Source: an uncultured Lachnospiraceae bacterium (GTDB lineage: Bacteria; Bacillota; Clostridia; Lachnospirales; Lachnospiraceae). From it: a stretch of DNA of 64,000 nt. The translations under genes and the position numbers were made by a program. The notes under the pieces are model-generated. The model searched no databases. It was given only the letters and a program-made list of their open reading frames with translations, and was not told the DNA's origin. Positions 9,903 through 18,648 of this stretch are shown piece by piece (position 1 is the first letter of the stretch; every line of letters starts with the position of its first letter). The stretch is taken from the NCBI GenBank assembly GCA_900317585.1, contig ONHG01000005.1:110214-174213 (forward strand). The letters run 5' to 3'.

Positions 9903-9940
9903 GAATGTGCAGGCCAAGTGCCTGCATATTCTGATTTTCT
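9903..9940 (+). terminator. Terminator-like hairpin after pflB
   Basis: GAATGTGCAGGC (9903-9914) pairs over 12 positions with GCCTGCATATTC (9920-9931) around CAAGT. TGATTTTCT follows, so the T run is interrupted. It probably ends most pflB transcripts before the activase gene. Confidence 0.65.
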
Positions 9941-9954
9941 AAATAACACCACAG

Positions 9955-10213
9955 CGTAAGGAATTTTCGGCAACCCGCCGACCGGGACTTGGCAATGCGA
10001 ATTTCGCAGGGCTTAGAGGCTGTTAGAATTATGAACACAGCCAGCGATGCCCATGCATGGACGCATGGGCAAGGCGTTATGCGCCATGGAAGGCGCGTAA
10101 AAGCCGGTCGCGTCAAGCATAGAAAACCTAAATCATAATTCATACAGCCTCTTAGCCCGAAGAACCTGAGCATTGAAAAATCCCGGTCGGCGGGGTGCCG
10201 AAAATTCCGTACC
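9955..10213. repeat. Structured palindromic element E2, related to E1
   Basis: About 260 bases between pflB and pflA. The outer arm 9960-9990 is complementary to 10179-10208. A middle arm (GGCTTAGAGGCTGTTAGAATTATGA) pairs with 10133-10157. The core matches E1: hairpin GCCCATGC-ATGGAC-GCATGGGC (10049-10070), hairpin ATGCGCC-ATGGAA-GGCGCGT (10079-10098), then AAAAGCCGG and CGTCAAGCATAGAAAA. The outer arms share no sequence with E1 but keep the pairing, and the first core stem differs by compensatory changes. Confidence 0.75.
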
Positions 10214-10258
10214 ATAAAAATAAAAGTAGCAGCAACAACAACCTGAAGGAGGTAAAAC

Positions 10259-11008
10259 ATGGGAGAAACACTAGGAAGAGTACACTCGGTAGAAAGCTTT
10301 GGCTCAGCAGACGGCCCGGGAGTGAGATATATAGTATTTTTGAAGGGCTGCAATATGCGCTGTAAATACTGCCACAACCCGGATACATGGGCCAAATGCG
10401 GCGAAAATGACGGTGCAAAGCTGATGACACCGCAGGAGGTGCTAAAGACCGCCATGCGCTATAAAGCGTACTGGAAGCAAACAGGCGGCATCACAGTAAG
10501 CGGAGGTGAAGCACTTTTGCAGATAGACTTTGTCACAGAGCTATTTAAGCTTGCAAAGGAAAAAGGTGTAAACACATGCCTTGACACATCAGGAAATCCG
10601 TTTACCGTGGAAGAACCGTTTTTCGGTAAATTTAATGAGCTGATGAAATATACAGATCTCTTCATGCTGGACATCAAGCATATAGATGACGAGGAGCACA
10701 AAAAGCTTACGGGACAGACAAATAAGAATATCCTTGATATGGCACAATATCTCTCAAAAAACGGTAAAAAAATGTGGATACGTCATGTGCTTGTGCCTGG
10801 AATCACCACGGATGAGAGATATTTAAAGCAGCTTAGAGAATTTATCGACACACTTAAAACGGTGGACAGGGTTGAGGTGCTGCCGTACCACACACTTGGG
10901 GTGTTCAAGTGGAATGAGCTTGGTATACCATACCAGCTTGAGGGGGTGAAACCTCCTACAGAGGAACAGATAGAATGTGCAAAAAGAATATTAAATTGTC
11001 AGAATTAG
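10259..11008 (+). CDS. pflA: Pyruvate formate-lyase activating enzyme
   Basis: Radical-SAM enzyme that installs the glycyl radical on PflB, using S-adenosylmethionine and a 4Fe-4S cluster; 249 aa, normal length. The cluster cysteines are C31, C35 and C38 in GCNMRCKYCHNPDTW. The glycyl-radical activase signature GSADGPGVR precedes them, and the SAM-contact segment TVSGGEALLQ follows. AAGGAGG stands 7 bases upstream of the ATG, only about 50 bases after E2 ends. Confidence 0.95.
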   Translation: MGETLGRVHSVESFGSADGPGVRYIVFLKGCNMRCKYCHNPDTWAKCGENDGAKLMTPQEVLKTAMRYKAYWKQTGGITVSGGEALLQIDFVTELFKLAKEKGVNTCLDTSGNPFTVEEPFFGKFNELMKYTDLFMLDIKHIDDEEHKKLTGQTNKNILDMAQYLSKNGKKMWIRHVLVPGITTDERYLKQLREFIDTLKTVDRVEVLPYHTLGVFKWNELGIPYQLEGVKPPTEEQIECAKRILNCQN

Positions 11009-11124
11009 TTTTTAAATACCATTGCTAATAACTCATTAAGTTGATAAAATATAATAAGGAACTATTCAGGGTGGTTATGAATAGCTGCACCAGGAGAAAG
11101 ATAAGGCAGAACGAGGAGAGTATA

Positions 11125-13995
11125 ATGAGCAGTATAGTAATAGGAACCCTGTATGGGCAGATGAGCTTTATGTGTCTGCTGATACTGGGAGTAATATGTT
11201 TCAGATTTTTGAAATCTGATGATAAAACATACAGCAACCATCAATTTCTGGCAGTAGGTATGCTTACAGCGGCAGCAGTTGTGGTGGATTATATTATAGC
11301 TATCATAGTATATGGCCTGTGGGCGCCGGAAAGGCTGGTACTGGACACATTTACGGTCATTTACTTTATATTGATAGCGTTGCTGTCCTATCACTGGTTT
11401 TTGTATTGCGAGGCAGAGCAGCAATCTGTATTTATCCGGCTTAAATCCGGAAGAATCGTGCGCATAGCAGCGCAGGCAGCCATATTTATCATGATGATTA
11501 CGGTCATGTATCTGAAGTGGACAGGCTTCAGGAATGAGATGATTACAGAAGCTGTTATAGCATTTATACCGGCTATATATAGCTGCATCAGGACATTTTA
11601 CAAGTCATTTCTGCCGGAAAATTATGTGAACCGCGACAAATACAGGCGCATGGCTTCGTTTGCAGTGCTGCCTGTTATTATGTTATTTATCCAGTATTTT
11701 ACACCGATGCTGCCTTCGTTTGTATGTGGGGTGACACTTGGCTACATGCTTGTGTACAGTAACAGCCAGAAATCACTCATTTCCACAGATTTACTGACCG
11801 GTATCAACAACAGGAGTGCTTTTGATAAATATATCAGTGCAAAGGTAAGGGCAGGGTCAGGCCATAGCAAGCTGTATCTTTATGTGATAGATGTTGATAA
11901 TTTAAAATCAATAAATAAGGAATACGGTCCACTCGAAGGAGACAAGGTGCTTGTGGCGACAGCTTTTGCGTTGAAGGAGCTTGCGGCAGAGTATGATTTT
12001 TATATAGCCAGATTTGATGCAGATGAGTTTGTAGTTGTCTTTGATACGACAAGCGGGAATATGATGCAGCTCATTCGCAAAAGGATAGAAGAGCGGGTTC
12101 CTGAGACTGCGCAAAATATGCAGCTTGAGGCACCGGTGACTGTCACAATCGGAGTGGCAAAATACACAGGTCAGAGTTTGCCGGCATGGATAGCTGAGGC
12201 ACATATGGCGCTTGAGAACGCACGTACCTTAAAAGAGGGAAAAGGAAAGTCGGAAAATGAACTTCAAAAAGAATTGTTTGACGCGACAGACATGCTGTTA
12301 TCGCAAGCCGAGGTACGTCATGAGAGCTCTTATGAGCTTGACATAGATGGTCTTGATGAGAAGCTTTTTCCGGTGTTATCAGAGGCATCGCAAAGAATAT
12401 ATATGTTTGTCACAAATATGGAGACCAATGTGACCAGATGGTCCAAAAATGCATTTGGTTTTATGGGAATTGACAGTGAATATGACTTAAACACAGAGGA
12501 CAGATGGAAAAGTAAAATACATCCGGATGATATAATGATGTACCAGAAGGAAGTGGATGCGGTATATTCGGGGAAAAAGGATGCATTTAATCTCACCTAC
12601 CGTGTAAGGGATGAGGACGGAGTGTTTGTGAGCTGTACAGGTCATGGCCGTATAATAAAGGGTGTGGATGGAAGTCCTGATATTTTTGCAGGCTCAATAC
12701 TGAATCATGGCATATCGGATTCGGTTGATTCTGTTACCAACCTCTGGAATATGAAGATGCTTGGAAGCTGCCTGAATGACTATATTTTCAGATATGAGTC
12801 GGCAGCAGTGCTTATCATTGGAATAACAAAGTATGGACATATTAATGATACCTACGGATATGAGATGGGCAATGAGGTATTGAAGAATTATGGCGATGAG
12901 CTTTTAAAGGTAGTGAACGGAGACCTTTACGTATTCAGAATGGATGGAACAAAGTTTGCATTCATCAAGCCATACGCAGAGCATGATGAGCTCAGTGAGC
13001 TGTATCTTAAGGTGAAAAAAGTAGCTGAGGCCGGGGTGAAGCTTGGCGATGGAATGGTTCAGCTTAGGCTTGCTGGTGGAGCAGTGACAGCAAAAAATTA
13101 CTCCGGCACACCGTACAATCTGTTAAACAGCGCCACATATGCACTCAGCATATCGAAGCATGAAAAGCACGGAGATCTGGTGTTTTTTGACAGTACCCTA
13201 ATTCATGACAATATGAAAAATATGGAGCAGATTGCGGAAATCCATAAGAGCGTCATGGACGGCTGTAAGGGATTTTTCCTATGCTATCAGCCAATAGTCA
13301 GCGCCACGGACGGAAGAATAGTCGGAGCTGAGGCTCTTATCAGGTGGAAAAATGAGAAGTACGGACTTGTGCCACCGGATTCATTTATTCCATGGCTTGA
13401 GGAGGACCCTTGTATTTACATACTCGGAAACTGGATTATTGAGACAGCGCTTGTGGCGGCAAAGAGATTCAAGAAGGTCATACCTGATTTCTTCATAAAT
13501 GTAAATATAGCGGCCACACAGCTTGAAAATACAGCATTCCGTACAGATGTGCTAAATATGGTTGAGAGACTTGATTTTCCAAAAGAGGATCTTTGGATAG
13601 AGCTTACCGAAAGATGCAAGGATTTAGACCACGATTTTTTAAAGAGGGAGGTATCCTTTTTCAAGGAGCATGGCATACAGGTAGCGTTAGATGATTATGG
13701 AACAGGCTCGGCATCACTGAGTCTAGCACTGGAGCTTCCGGTGGGCGAGATAAAGATAGACCGATCATTTACGAAGGATGTCATGGAAGATGAGTTAAAG
13801 CAGGCGATTGTCGAGTCCATTCTTGTTTTCACCGGACGTATCAGGATGCGTTCGTGTATAGAGGGTATTGAGACTCATGAGATGGCGGAGTATCTAAAGC
13901 AGTTTGGACCTATGTATTATCAGGGGTATGCATACTCCAAGCCTGTCGAGGAGGAGGCATTTATGTCTCTCATAAAGGAACAGTCGGGCAAATAA
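11125..13995 (+). CDS. Membrane GGDEF-PAS-GGDEF-EAL c-di-GMP signalling protein
   Basis: About 956 aa. An N-terminal membrane block with about six to seven helices is followed by a first GGDEF domain with RFDADEF in place of the catalytic GGDEF. A PAS domain (YMFVTNMETNVTRWSKNA onward) and a second GGDEF-like domain reading RMDGTKF come next. The EAL phosphodiesterase domain keeps EALIRW, NVNIAATQL, ELTER, DDYGTGSASL, KIDRSF, EGIET and QGYAYSKP, so c-di-GMP hydrolysis is plausible while both cyclase domains look inactive. ATG 11125 is chosen because GAGGAG lies 8 bases upstream; the longer TTG-initiated frame from 11041 has no ribosome site. Confidence 0.9.
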   Translation: MSSIVIGTLYGQMSFMCLLILGVICFRFLKSDDKTYSNHQFLAVGMLTAAAVVVDYIIAIIVYGLWAPERLVLDTFTVIYFILIALLSYHWFLYCEAEQQSVFIRLKSGRIVRIAAQAAIFIMMITVMYLKWTGFRNEMITEAVIAFIPAIYSCIRTFYKSFLPENYVNRDKYRRMASFAVLPVIMLFIQYFTPMLPSFVCGVTLGYMLVYSNSQKSLISTDLLTGINNRSAFDKYISAKVRAGSGHSKLYLYVIDVDNLKSINKEYGPLEGDKVLVATAFALKELAAEYDFYIARFDADEFVVVFDTTSGNMMQLIRKRIEERVPETAQNMQLEAPVTVTIGVAKYTGQSLPAWIAEAHMALENARTLKEGKGKSENELQKELFDATDMLLSQAEVRHESSYELDIDGLDEKLFPVLSEASQRIYMFVTNMETNVTRWSKNAFGFMGIDSEYDLNTEDRWKSKIHPDDIMMYQKEVDAVYSGKKDAFNLTYRVRDEDGVFVSCTGHGRIIKGVDGSPDIFAGSILNHGISDSVDSVTNLWNMKMLGSCLNDYIFRYESAAVLIIGITKYGHINDTYGYEMGNEVLKNYGDELLKVVNGDLYVFRMDGTKFAFIKPYAEHDELSELYLKVKKVAEAGVKLGDGMVQLRLAGGAVTAKNYSGTPYNLLNSATYALSISKHEKHGDLVFFDSTLIHDNMKNMEQIAEIHKSVMDGCKGFFLCYQPIVSATDGRIVGAEALIRWKNEKYGLVPPDSFIPWLEEDPCIYILGNWIIETALVAAKRFKKVIPDFFINVNIAATQLENTAFRTDVLNMVERLDFPKEDLWIELTERCKDLDHDFLKREVSFFKEHGIQVALDDYGTGSASLSLALELPVGEIKIDRSFTKDVMEDELKQAIVESILVFTGRIRMRSCIEGIETHEMAEYLKQFGPMYYQGYAYSKPVEEEAFMSLIKEQSGK

Positions 13996-14073
13996 ACGAA
14001 TATGCTTGCGTATCGCAACTGTAAATGTGCTGAACAGTTAAAATTTACAATAACAATTTGCGGGAGTTACAAC

Positions 14074-14826
14074 ATGGGAAAACCAGATATCATTTACGAA
14101 GACAACGACATTATCGTCTGCTACAAGCCGGCGGGAATTGCTACACAGACCAGGCGTATAGGGCAGCAGGATATGGAGAGCTTCATAAGAAATTACAGGG
14201 CGGCTAAAAATGAGCCGCCTTATGTCGGTATAGTGCATAGACTCGACCAGCCGGTAGAGGGTGTGATGGTATTTGCCAAGAATCAGAAAGCCGCAGCTTC
14301 TTTAAGCAGACAAATAAAGGAGCATACAACCGAGAAATATTATCGTGCGGCAAGCAGAGGACAGGGAGTGTCAGGAGCAGCAGTGGAAGATGAAGAAGAG
14401 TCATTTCAAGACAAGTCTGCCTATGCGAGTAAGGTGCCGGTGGATGATAAGAAAGAAGATACTCATGACCCGGCATGGCATACTCTCACAGATTATATCT
14501 CATTCGACAAGCGTACCAATACATCAAAAATTACAAGCGAAAAAGACAGGCTGGCCAAAAAAGCTGTGCTTCAGTACAGGGTGATATCAGTGACACCGGA
14601 TAGGGACAGCTCCCAAAATGAATGCATTAGAACAGAATTTGACATAAAGCTGCTCACAGGAAGGCATCATCAGATACGTTTACAGCTTGCACATATCGGC
14701 TATCCTCTGATTGGAGATACCAAGTATGGTGGAGACACTGCAAGGGAACAGCTTGCACTTTGCTCCTACAAGATTGTTTTTGACCATCCTGCTACAGGGG
14801 AGAGAATGACATTTGAACTACCATAG
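14074..14826 (+). CDS. RluA-family pseudouridine synthase
   Basis: Converts uridine to pseudouridine in rRNA or tRNA; 250 aa. The catalytic Asp lies in HRLDQPVEGVMVFAK, and the C-terminal LLTGRHHQIRLQLAHIGYPLIGDTKYGG is diagnostic. An acidic insert of about 35 residues with low conservation (EDEEESFQDK region) interrupts the fold. No S4 domain is present at the N-terminus. ATG 14074 has GGGAG about 8 bases upstream and starts at the usual IIYEDNDIIVCYKPAG stretch. The exact target site is not deducible. Confidence 0.88.
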   Translation: MGKPDIIYEDNDIIVCYKPAGIATQTRRIGQQDMESFIRNYRAAKNEPPYVGIVHRLDQPVEGVMVFAKNQKAAASLSRQIKEHTTEKYYRAASRGQGVSGAAVEDEEESFQDKSAYASKVPVDDKKEDTHDPAWHTLTDYISFDKRTNTSKITSEKDRLAKKAVLQYRVISVTPDRDSSQNECIRTEFDIKLLTGRHHQIRLQLAHIGYPLIGDTKYGGDTAREQLALCSYKIVFDHPATGERMTFELP

Positions 14827-14849
14827 TGCTGTTGGGAATAAGATGAATT

Positions 14850-14895
14850 AAAAGACCATACATTCAAGAAACAACTGAGTGTATGGTCTTTTTTA
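14850..14895 (+). terminator. Rho-independent terminator
   Basis: AAAGACCATACA pairs with TGTATGGTCTTT, followed by a T run, about 25 bases after the pseudouridine synthase stop codon. Confidence 0.88.
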
Positions 14896-14912
14896 TATGG
14901 AGAAAAATACTG

Positions 14913-14974
14913 TTGACAATATTGTTTATATCATTTATTATAAGTTCATAGGTTAGTTACTTGAGTAATTAACC
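14913..14974 (+). promoter_or_regulatory. Promoter and palindromic operator of the GntR/ABC operon
   Basis: TTGACA (14913-14918) and TATTAT (14936-14941) are 17 bases apart. Immediately downstream, at about +4 to +27, GGTTAGTTACT (14951-14961) faces AGTAATTAACC (14964-14974), an almost perfect 24-bp palindrome. Its position across the initial transcribed region fits autorepression by the GntR regulator encoded next. Confidence 0.65.
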
Positions 14975-14978
14975 ATAT

Positions 14979-15085
14979 AACCATACCGCAAATATGAGCG
15001 AAATTAGCTGCGTAGCAGCGATGCTAAACAGAGTGTAGATAAAGCACAAGTATCGTGCGCTTTTGCGGATGAGTGTGGTGGTTCT
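14979..15085 (+). other. Structured leader before the GntR gene
   Basis: Within the roughly 195-base leader, ACCGCAAA (about 14983) can pair with TTTTGCGG (about 15061). Inside are a TTAGC-TGCGTAGCAGCG-ATGCTAA hairpin and a GCAC..GTGC hairpin. The TTAGCTGCG/GTAGCAG and GAGTGTG words also occur in the right arm of E1, so a distant relation is possible. The evidence is weak. Confidence 0.35.
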
Positions 15086-15142
15086 GTATAGTTACGAAAA
15101 TAAAAAGTACAACAAGCATAGCATAGAGAGGAGGCGGAGCAT

Positions 15143-15511
15143 GTGAACGAAATTCTGAATCAGGAGAAATCAATCTATATTCAGATAAGCGAAATGATAG
15201 AAAACGACATACTGCGGGATGTGCTTTTGGAGGATGAGCGCGTGCCGAGCACAAATGAGCTTGCAAAGCTGTATGCAATAAATCCGGCTACAGCGGCAAA
15301 GGGCATAAATATACTTGTGGATGCAGGAATTTTGTATAAGAAAAGGGGGATTGGAATGTTTGTGAGTGACGGAGCAAAGGAAGTAATAAGGACAAAGCGG
15401 AAAGCCCAGTTTTATGAGAATTATGTCAGTGAGATTGTGAATGAGGCAAAGACACTTGGTATTACAAAGGCTGAATTAATAGCAGGAATCGAGAAGAATT
15501 TTGAAGATTAA
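15143..15511 (+). CDS. GntR-family regulator, YtrA type
   Basis: Short repressor of 122 aa. It has an N-terminal winged helix of GntR type (YIQISEMIENDILRDVLLEDERVPSTNELAKLYAINPATAAKGI, then GILYKKRGIGMFV) and a short dimerisation tail with no effector domain, as in the YtrA subfamily that controls adjacent ABC transporters. It starts at GTG 15143 behind a long purine site (GAGGAGGCGGAG). The ABC ATPase begins 11 bases after its stop. The palindrome at 14951-14974 is its likely operator. Confidence 0.9.
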   Translation: MNEILNQEKSIYIQISEMIENDILRDVLLEDERVPSTNELAKLYAINPATAAKGINILVDAGILYKKRGIGMFVSDGAKEVIRTKRKAQFYENYVSEIVNEAKTLGITKAELIAGIEKNFED

Positions 15512-15522
15512 AGGAGAATAAT

Positions 15523-16404
15523 ATGGGAACAATAAAATGCACTGATTTATGTAAAAATTACAGGCAAAAGAAGGTTTTGGACAATGTAAATCTCACAATA
15601 GAGGAGGGAAAGATTTATGGTCTGATAGGACGAAATGGCGCCGGCAAGACAACACTGCTTTCCATCATTTCGGCGCAAAATCCGGCTAGCTCAGGAGACG
15701 TTACCCTCGATGGGGAGCAAATCTGGGAAAATGAGAAAGCGCTCTCTGATATATTTTTTTCGAGAGAACTTTCTGCTAATACAATGAGCGGAGCAAACAA
15801 CTTAAAGGTAAAGGAATATTTGAGATATGCGCAGTGTTTTTTAAAGAATTGGGATAATGATTACGCAAACGAGCTGCTGGCACGTTTTGGCCTGGATAAA
15901 AATCAGAGTATAAATAAGCTCTCAAAGGGAATGATGTCAATGGTTACAATAGTTGTGGCACTTGCGAGCAAGGCAAAATTCACATTTTTGGATGAACCGG
16001 CAGCAGGTCTTGATGTGGTGGCACGCAATGATTTTTACAGGCTTTTAATAGAGGAGTATACGCAAAGTGGCAGAACCTTTGTCATTTCTACACATATCAT
16101 TGATGAAGCATCAGATATTTTCGAGGAGGTAATCATCGTAAATAATCAAAAAATTGCCTTAAAAGAAAACACAGCAGAGCTTTTGGAGCGGGCATACCAC
16201 ATAAGCGGAAATAAGGAAGATGTGGATAAAATGCTTACACAAAATTCTGATATCGAAGTGCTTGATACACAAAACTTAGGACGAAGCAAGGGTATATCAA
16301 TTCTCACAGCAAAAAACAAATGTTTAACAGCCACGGAGAAATTGTCAGTACAGCCAATGACACTTCAAAACCTGTTTGTTGCCATATGTGAGGAGGGCAG
16401 ATGA
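15523..16404 (+). CDS. ABC transporter ATP-binding protein
   Basis: Cytoplasmic ATPase of a YtrA-controlled exporter-type ABC system, 293 aa. Walker A is GRNGAGKTT, the signature is degenerate (LSKGMMSM), and Walker B is FTFLDEPAAGLD; the switch His lies in ISTHIIDEA. The C-terminal 80 residues are outside the ATPase fold. It overlaps the next gene by four bases, indicating translational coupling. The substrate is unknown; relatives act in cell-envelope or antimicrobial-peptide stress. Confidence 0.9.
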   Translation: MGTIKCTDLCKNYRQKKVLDNVNLTIEEGKIYGLIGRNGAGKTTLLSIISAQNPASSGDVTLDGEQIWENEKALSDIFFSRELSANTMSGANNLKVKEYLRYAQCFLKNWDNDYANELLARFGLDKNQSINKLSKGMMSMVTIVVALASKAKFTFLDEPAAGLDVVARNDFYRLLIEEYTQSGRTFVISTHIIDEASDIFEEVIIVNNQKIALKENTAELLERAYHISGNKEDVDKMLTQNSDIEVLDTQNLGRSKGISILTAKNKCLTATEKLSVQPMTLQNLFVAICEEGR

Positions 16405-16997
16405 TGAAAAACAGCATAATATTCTGGGAAAAGATGACATTAAAAAGTGTATTATCGGCTGTACTCTCTTTAATAGTTTATTTTCTGATTTTTAATTTTT
16501 TAATGGGCGGAAGTGTTTTCAATGATAAGGGGTGTATGGCCAGTATCTGGTTTTTAGCAGTAATACTGGTTGGCTTTGAGATTAATAGGAAGACAGGGGG
16601 AATTTCGCTTGCAATTGCTTTTGGGTCCACAAGAAAAAATGCATTTATTGGATATATCATATCGGACATTGCCATGATAGTCATTTTTAGTGGATTTCAG
16701 ATGCTTATAGCAGCTTATACTGGTGATAAAAATATTCCGGTTTATATTTCTATTATAATTATATGTGCAGCAACCGGACAGGCAATCGCCGGGAGTATGA
16801 ATAAAGATAAATATATGGTTTTATATATAATTGTTTCAATTATTTCCGTTGTGGTGGCTGTTGCATGGTTGGTATTTAACTATATAGCTGAAAGTAACAG
16901 CTTAAATATTCCGGTAATGATATTCGCAGTTGTATACTATGCCTGGATGGCGGCCTGTACAGAAAGAAGCACAAGAAGGCTTGAAGTAAGGGTATAG
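16401..16997 (+). CDS. Integral membrane protein of the GntR/ABC operon
   Basis: 198 aa with about six hydrophobic segments and no recognisable soluble domain. Its start overlaps the ATPase stop (ATGATGA). ATG 16401 and 16404 are both possible behind GAGGAGGG. It is probably one permease half of the exporter, judged from operon position and topology only. Confidence 0.7.
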   Translation: MMKNSIIFWEKMTLKSVLSAVLSLIVYFLIFNFLMGGSVFNDKGCMASIWFLAVILVGFEINRKTGGISLAIAFGSTRKNAFIGYIISDIAMIVIFSGFQMLIAAYTGDKNIPVYISIIIICAATGQAIAGSMNKDKYMVLYIIVSIISVVVAVAWLVFNYIAESNSLNIPVMIFAVVYYAWMAACTERSTRRLEVRV

Positions 16998-17013
16998 ACA
17001 GAGGGAGAGTATT

Positions 17014-17709
17014 ATGAGAAAAACAATAAATAACTTTATATATATAAAAAGGAAAGAGATAGCGATAATGATGATAGCAGTCGCTATAGCAATAATCGCG
17101 AGCATGGTATATGGCTTCCTTGTATCAATGGGGGATGATGAAACTGTGCAGATTGGAATGGTAATGGCGCTGATTGCATATGTGATTTTTGATATAATAT
17201 TTGAAGGCTTTACATTTGGGCAGAATTTCACTCTTTGTCTGCAGATGGGAGTGACCAGAAAGAACTTTCTTTCATCATATGTTGTTTTTAAAGTTATAAA
17301 AAATATGCTTGCACTGTCAATTATTGCAATTCTTGGTGCTGTGGAGCGTTTTGTAAGCAAAAATCTGGTCAGTAAGTTACTAAGAGTCAGATTTGTGGAT
17401 GCTTACTCACAGGTATTTTCGGGCAGGGCATTGGTAGTGACTATATCTCTGGCGGTTTTATTGGCATTTTTGACTGTATTTTTGGGCGCTGCATTGCTGC
17501 GGTTTGGCAGAATTGCTTTCTGGGTATTATGGGCATTGTGGATGATAGTTTTTCTTAAGTCACCTGATAATATAAGTGTGCCTGCCTTCTTTCATGCGGA
17601 TATATGGGTGTTTGTACCGGTATGGCTTGCAATTTCTGCTGCGATAGGCATACTGCTGTATCTGATAACCTATCATTGTTTTATAAAGGACCAGAGCGTT
17701 AAAGCGTAG
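17014..17709 (+). CDS. Second integral membrane protein of the GntR/ABC operon
   Basis: 231 aa with about six hydrophobic segments. It contains FGQNFTLCLQMGVTRKNFLSSYV, a short polar segment between helices like that in ABC-2-type permeases (the upstream gene has FGSTRKNAFIGYI at the equivalent place). The two proteins thus look like paralogous permease halves. The AraC gene converges on it 18 bases later. Confidence 0.7.
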   Translation: MRKTINNFIYIKRKEIAIMMIAVAIAIIASMVYGFLVSMGDDETVQIGMVMALIAYVIFDIIFEGFTFGQNFTLCLQMGVTRKNFLSSYVVFKVIKNMLALSIIAILGAVERFVSKNLVSKLLRVRFVDAYSQVFSGRALVVTISLAVLLAFLTVFLGAALLRFGRIAFWVLWALWMIVFLKSPDNISVPAFFHADIWVFVPVWLAISAAIGILLYLITYHCFIKDQSVKA

Positions 17710-17727
17710 ATATCATAGAAAATGAGC

Positions 17728-18579
17728 TTATTTATGCTCGTTCCTCCACTCCCTCGGAGCCACTCCGTAGATATTTTTAAAGGCGCGTGAGAAATGAAGC
17801 TGATTTTCGTATCCAACGGCAGAACCAACATCTGCGATGGATAAGGAGGTCAGCTTTAAAAGCTCTGTGGCCTTTATCATACGATAATTCATGAGAAATT
17901 CCTGAGGTGAATGTCCAACGGAATTTTTGAAAATTTTGCCCAGATAGCTTCGGTTTATGCCGCAGACTCCGGCAATATCTTCGATTGAGATATCATTCTG
18001 AAAATTCTGCTCGATATAATTCATCGCTTCTTTTATATAAAAATCACTCATTTTCCCACTTGGAACGAGTTTTGATGATTTGGCTGACTGCATCAGATAA
18101 TCCAGAAAAAGGTACATATGCCCAATCAGGTGATATGGTGATTCTGAGGGGTGCCTTGTGATGTAGAGCATTTCCTCAACAAGCTTTTCGCGGATATCCT
18201 TTGAGTGTGTGTGATATACAGGATTATTTTTGGTAAGCTCTGTTATGGTGAGAGCCTCCTTGACGCGCAGACCGTCAAACTCAATCCATATGTATTCCCA
18301 GGGAAGCTTGTCATCTGCGATATAGGTATTTATCTGGCCGGGAAAAATCAGAAAGCCCTGCCCGCTTTTTATGTTGTAGGTTTGTGTAATGCCCTTTGCA
18401 TTATCGGCCATCAGAGTGCCGGTGCCGGACAGTACATAGTGGAATAGATAGTGGTTTCTTGTGGCAGGACCAAATGAGTGTCCCGGTTCGCACTGCTCGT
18501 GGCCGAACTGGTACATACACAAATCTATGAAATTTACATTTGGAAAAATATTGAAGGAAAGCTTGTCCATGTGAGTCAC
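17728..18579 (-). CDS. AraC-family regulator of the raffinose-type locus
   Basis: 283 aa. An N-terminal cupin-like sugar-binding domain (YLFHYVLSGTGTLMADN, then GQGFLIFPGQINTYIAD) is followed by two C-terminal helix-turn-helix motifs (ISIEDIAGVCGINRSYLGKIFKNSVGHSPQEFLMNYRM and SIADVGSAVGYENQLHFSRAFKNIYGVAPREWR). It is divergent from the sugar transporter operon, as is usual for MsmR/RafR regulators, and probably activates it when alpha-galactosides are present. AAGGAG lies before the minus-strand ATG. Confidence 0.92.
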   Translation of the reverse strand: MTHMDKLSFNIFPNVNFIDLCMYQFGHEQCEPGHSFGPATRNHYLFHYVLSGTGTLMADNAKGITQTYNIKSGQGFLIFPGQINTYIADDKLPWEYIWIEFDGLRVKEALTITELTKNNPVYHTHSKDIREKLVEEMLYITRHPSESPYHLIGHMYLFLDYLMQSAKSSKLVPSGKMSDFYIKEAMNYIEQNFQNDISIEDIAGVCGINRSYLGKIFKNSVGHSPQEFLMNYRMIKATELLKLTSLSIADVGSAVGYENQLHFSRAFKNIYGVAPREWRNEHK

Positions 18580-18648
18580 TCCTTATTGATTAATACTATA
18601 AATATACCCTTATGCGACATTATATGTAATTATAGCATATTTTATAGC

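Noticed and set aside
9658-10213. IS element between pflB and pflA
   Set aside because: No transposase frame and no target-site duplication flanking the inverted repeats could be recognised; only structured noncoding DNA is present.
9889-10455. 188-aa minus-strand frame across E2 and the start of pflA
   Set aside because: It runs through the terminator hairpin, E2 and antisense to pflA, with no recognisable protein motif.
11041-11124. Upstream TTG start for the GGDEF/EAL protein
   Set aside because: No ribosome site precedes it, and the 28 extra residues are polar and not family-like, whereas ATG 11125 has GAGGAG at good spacing.
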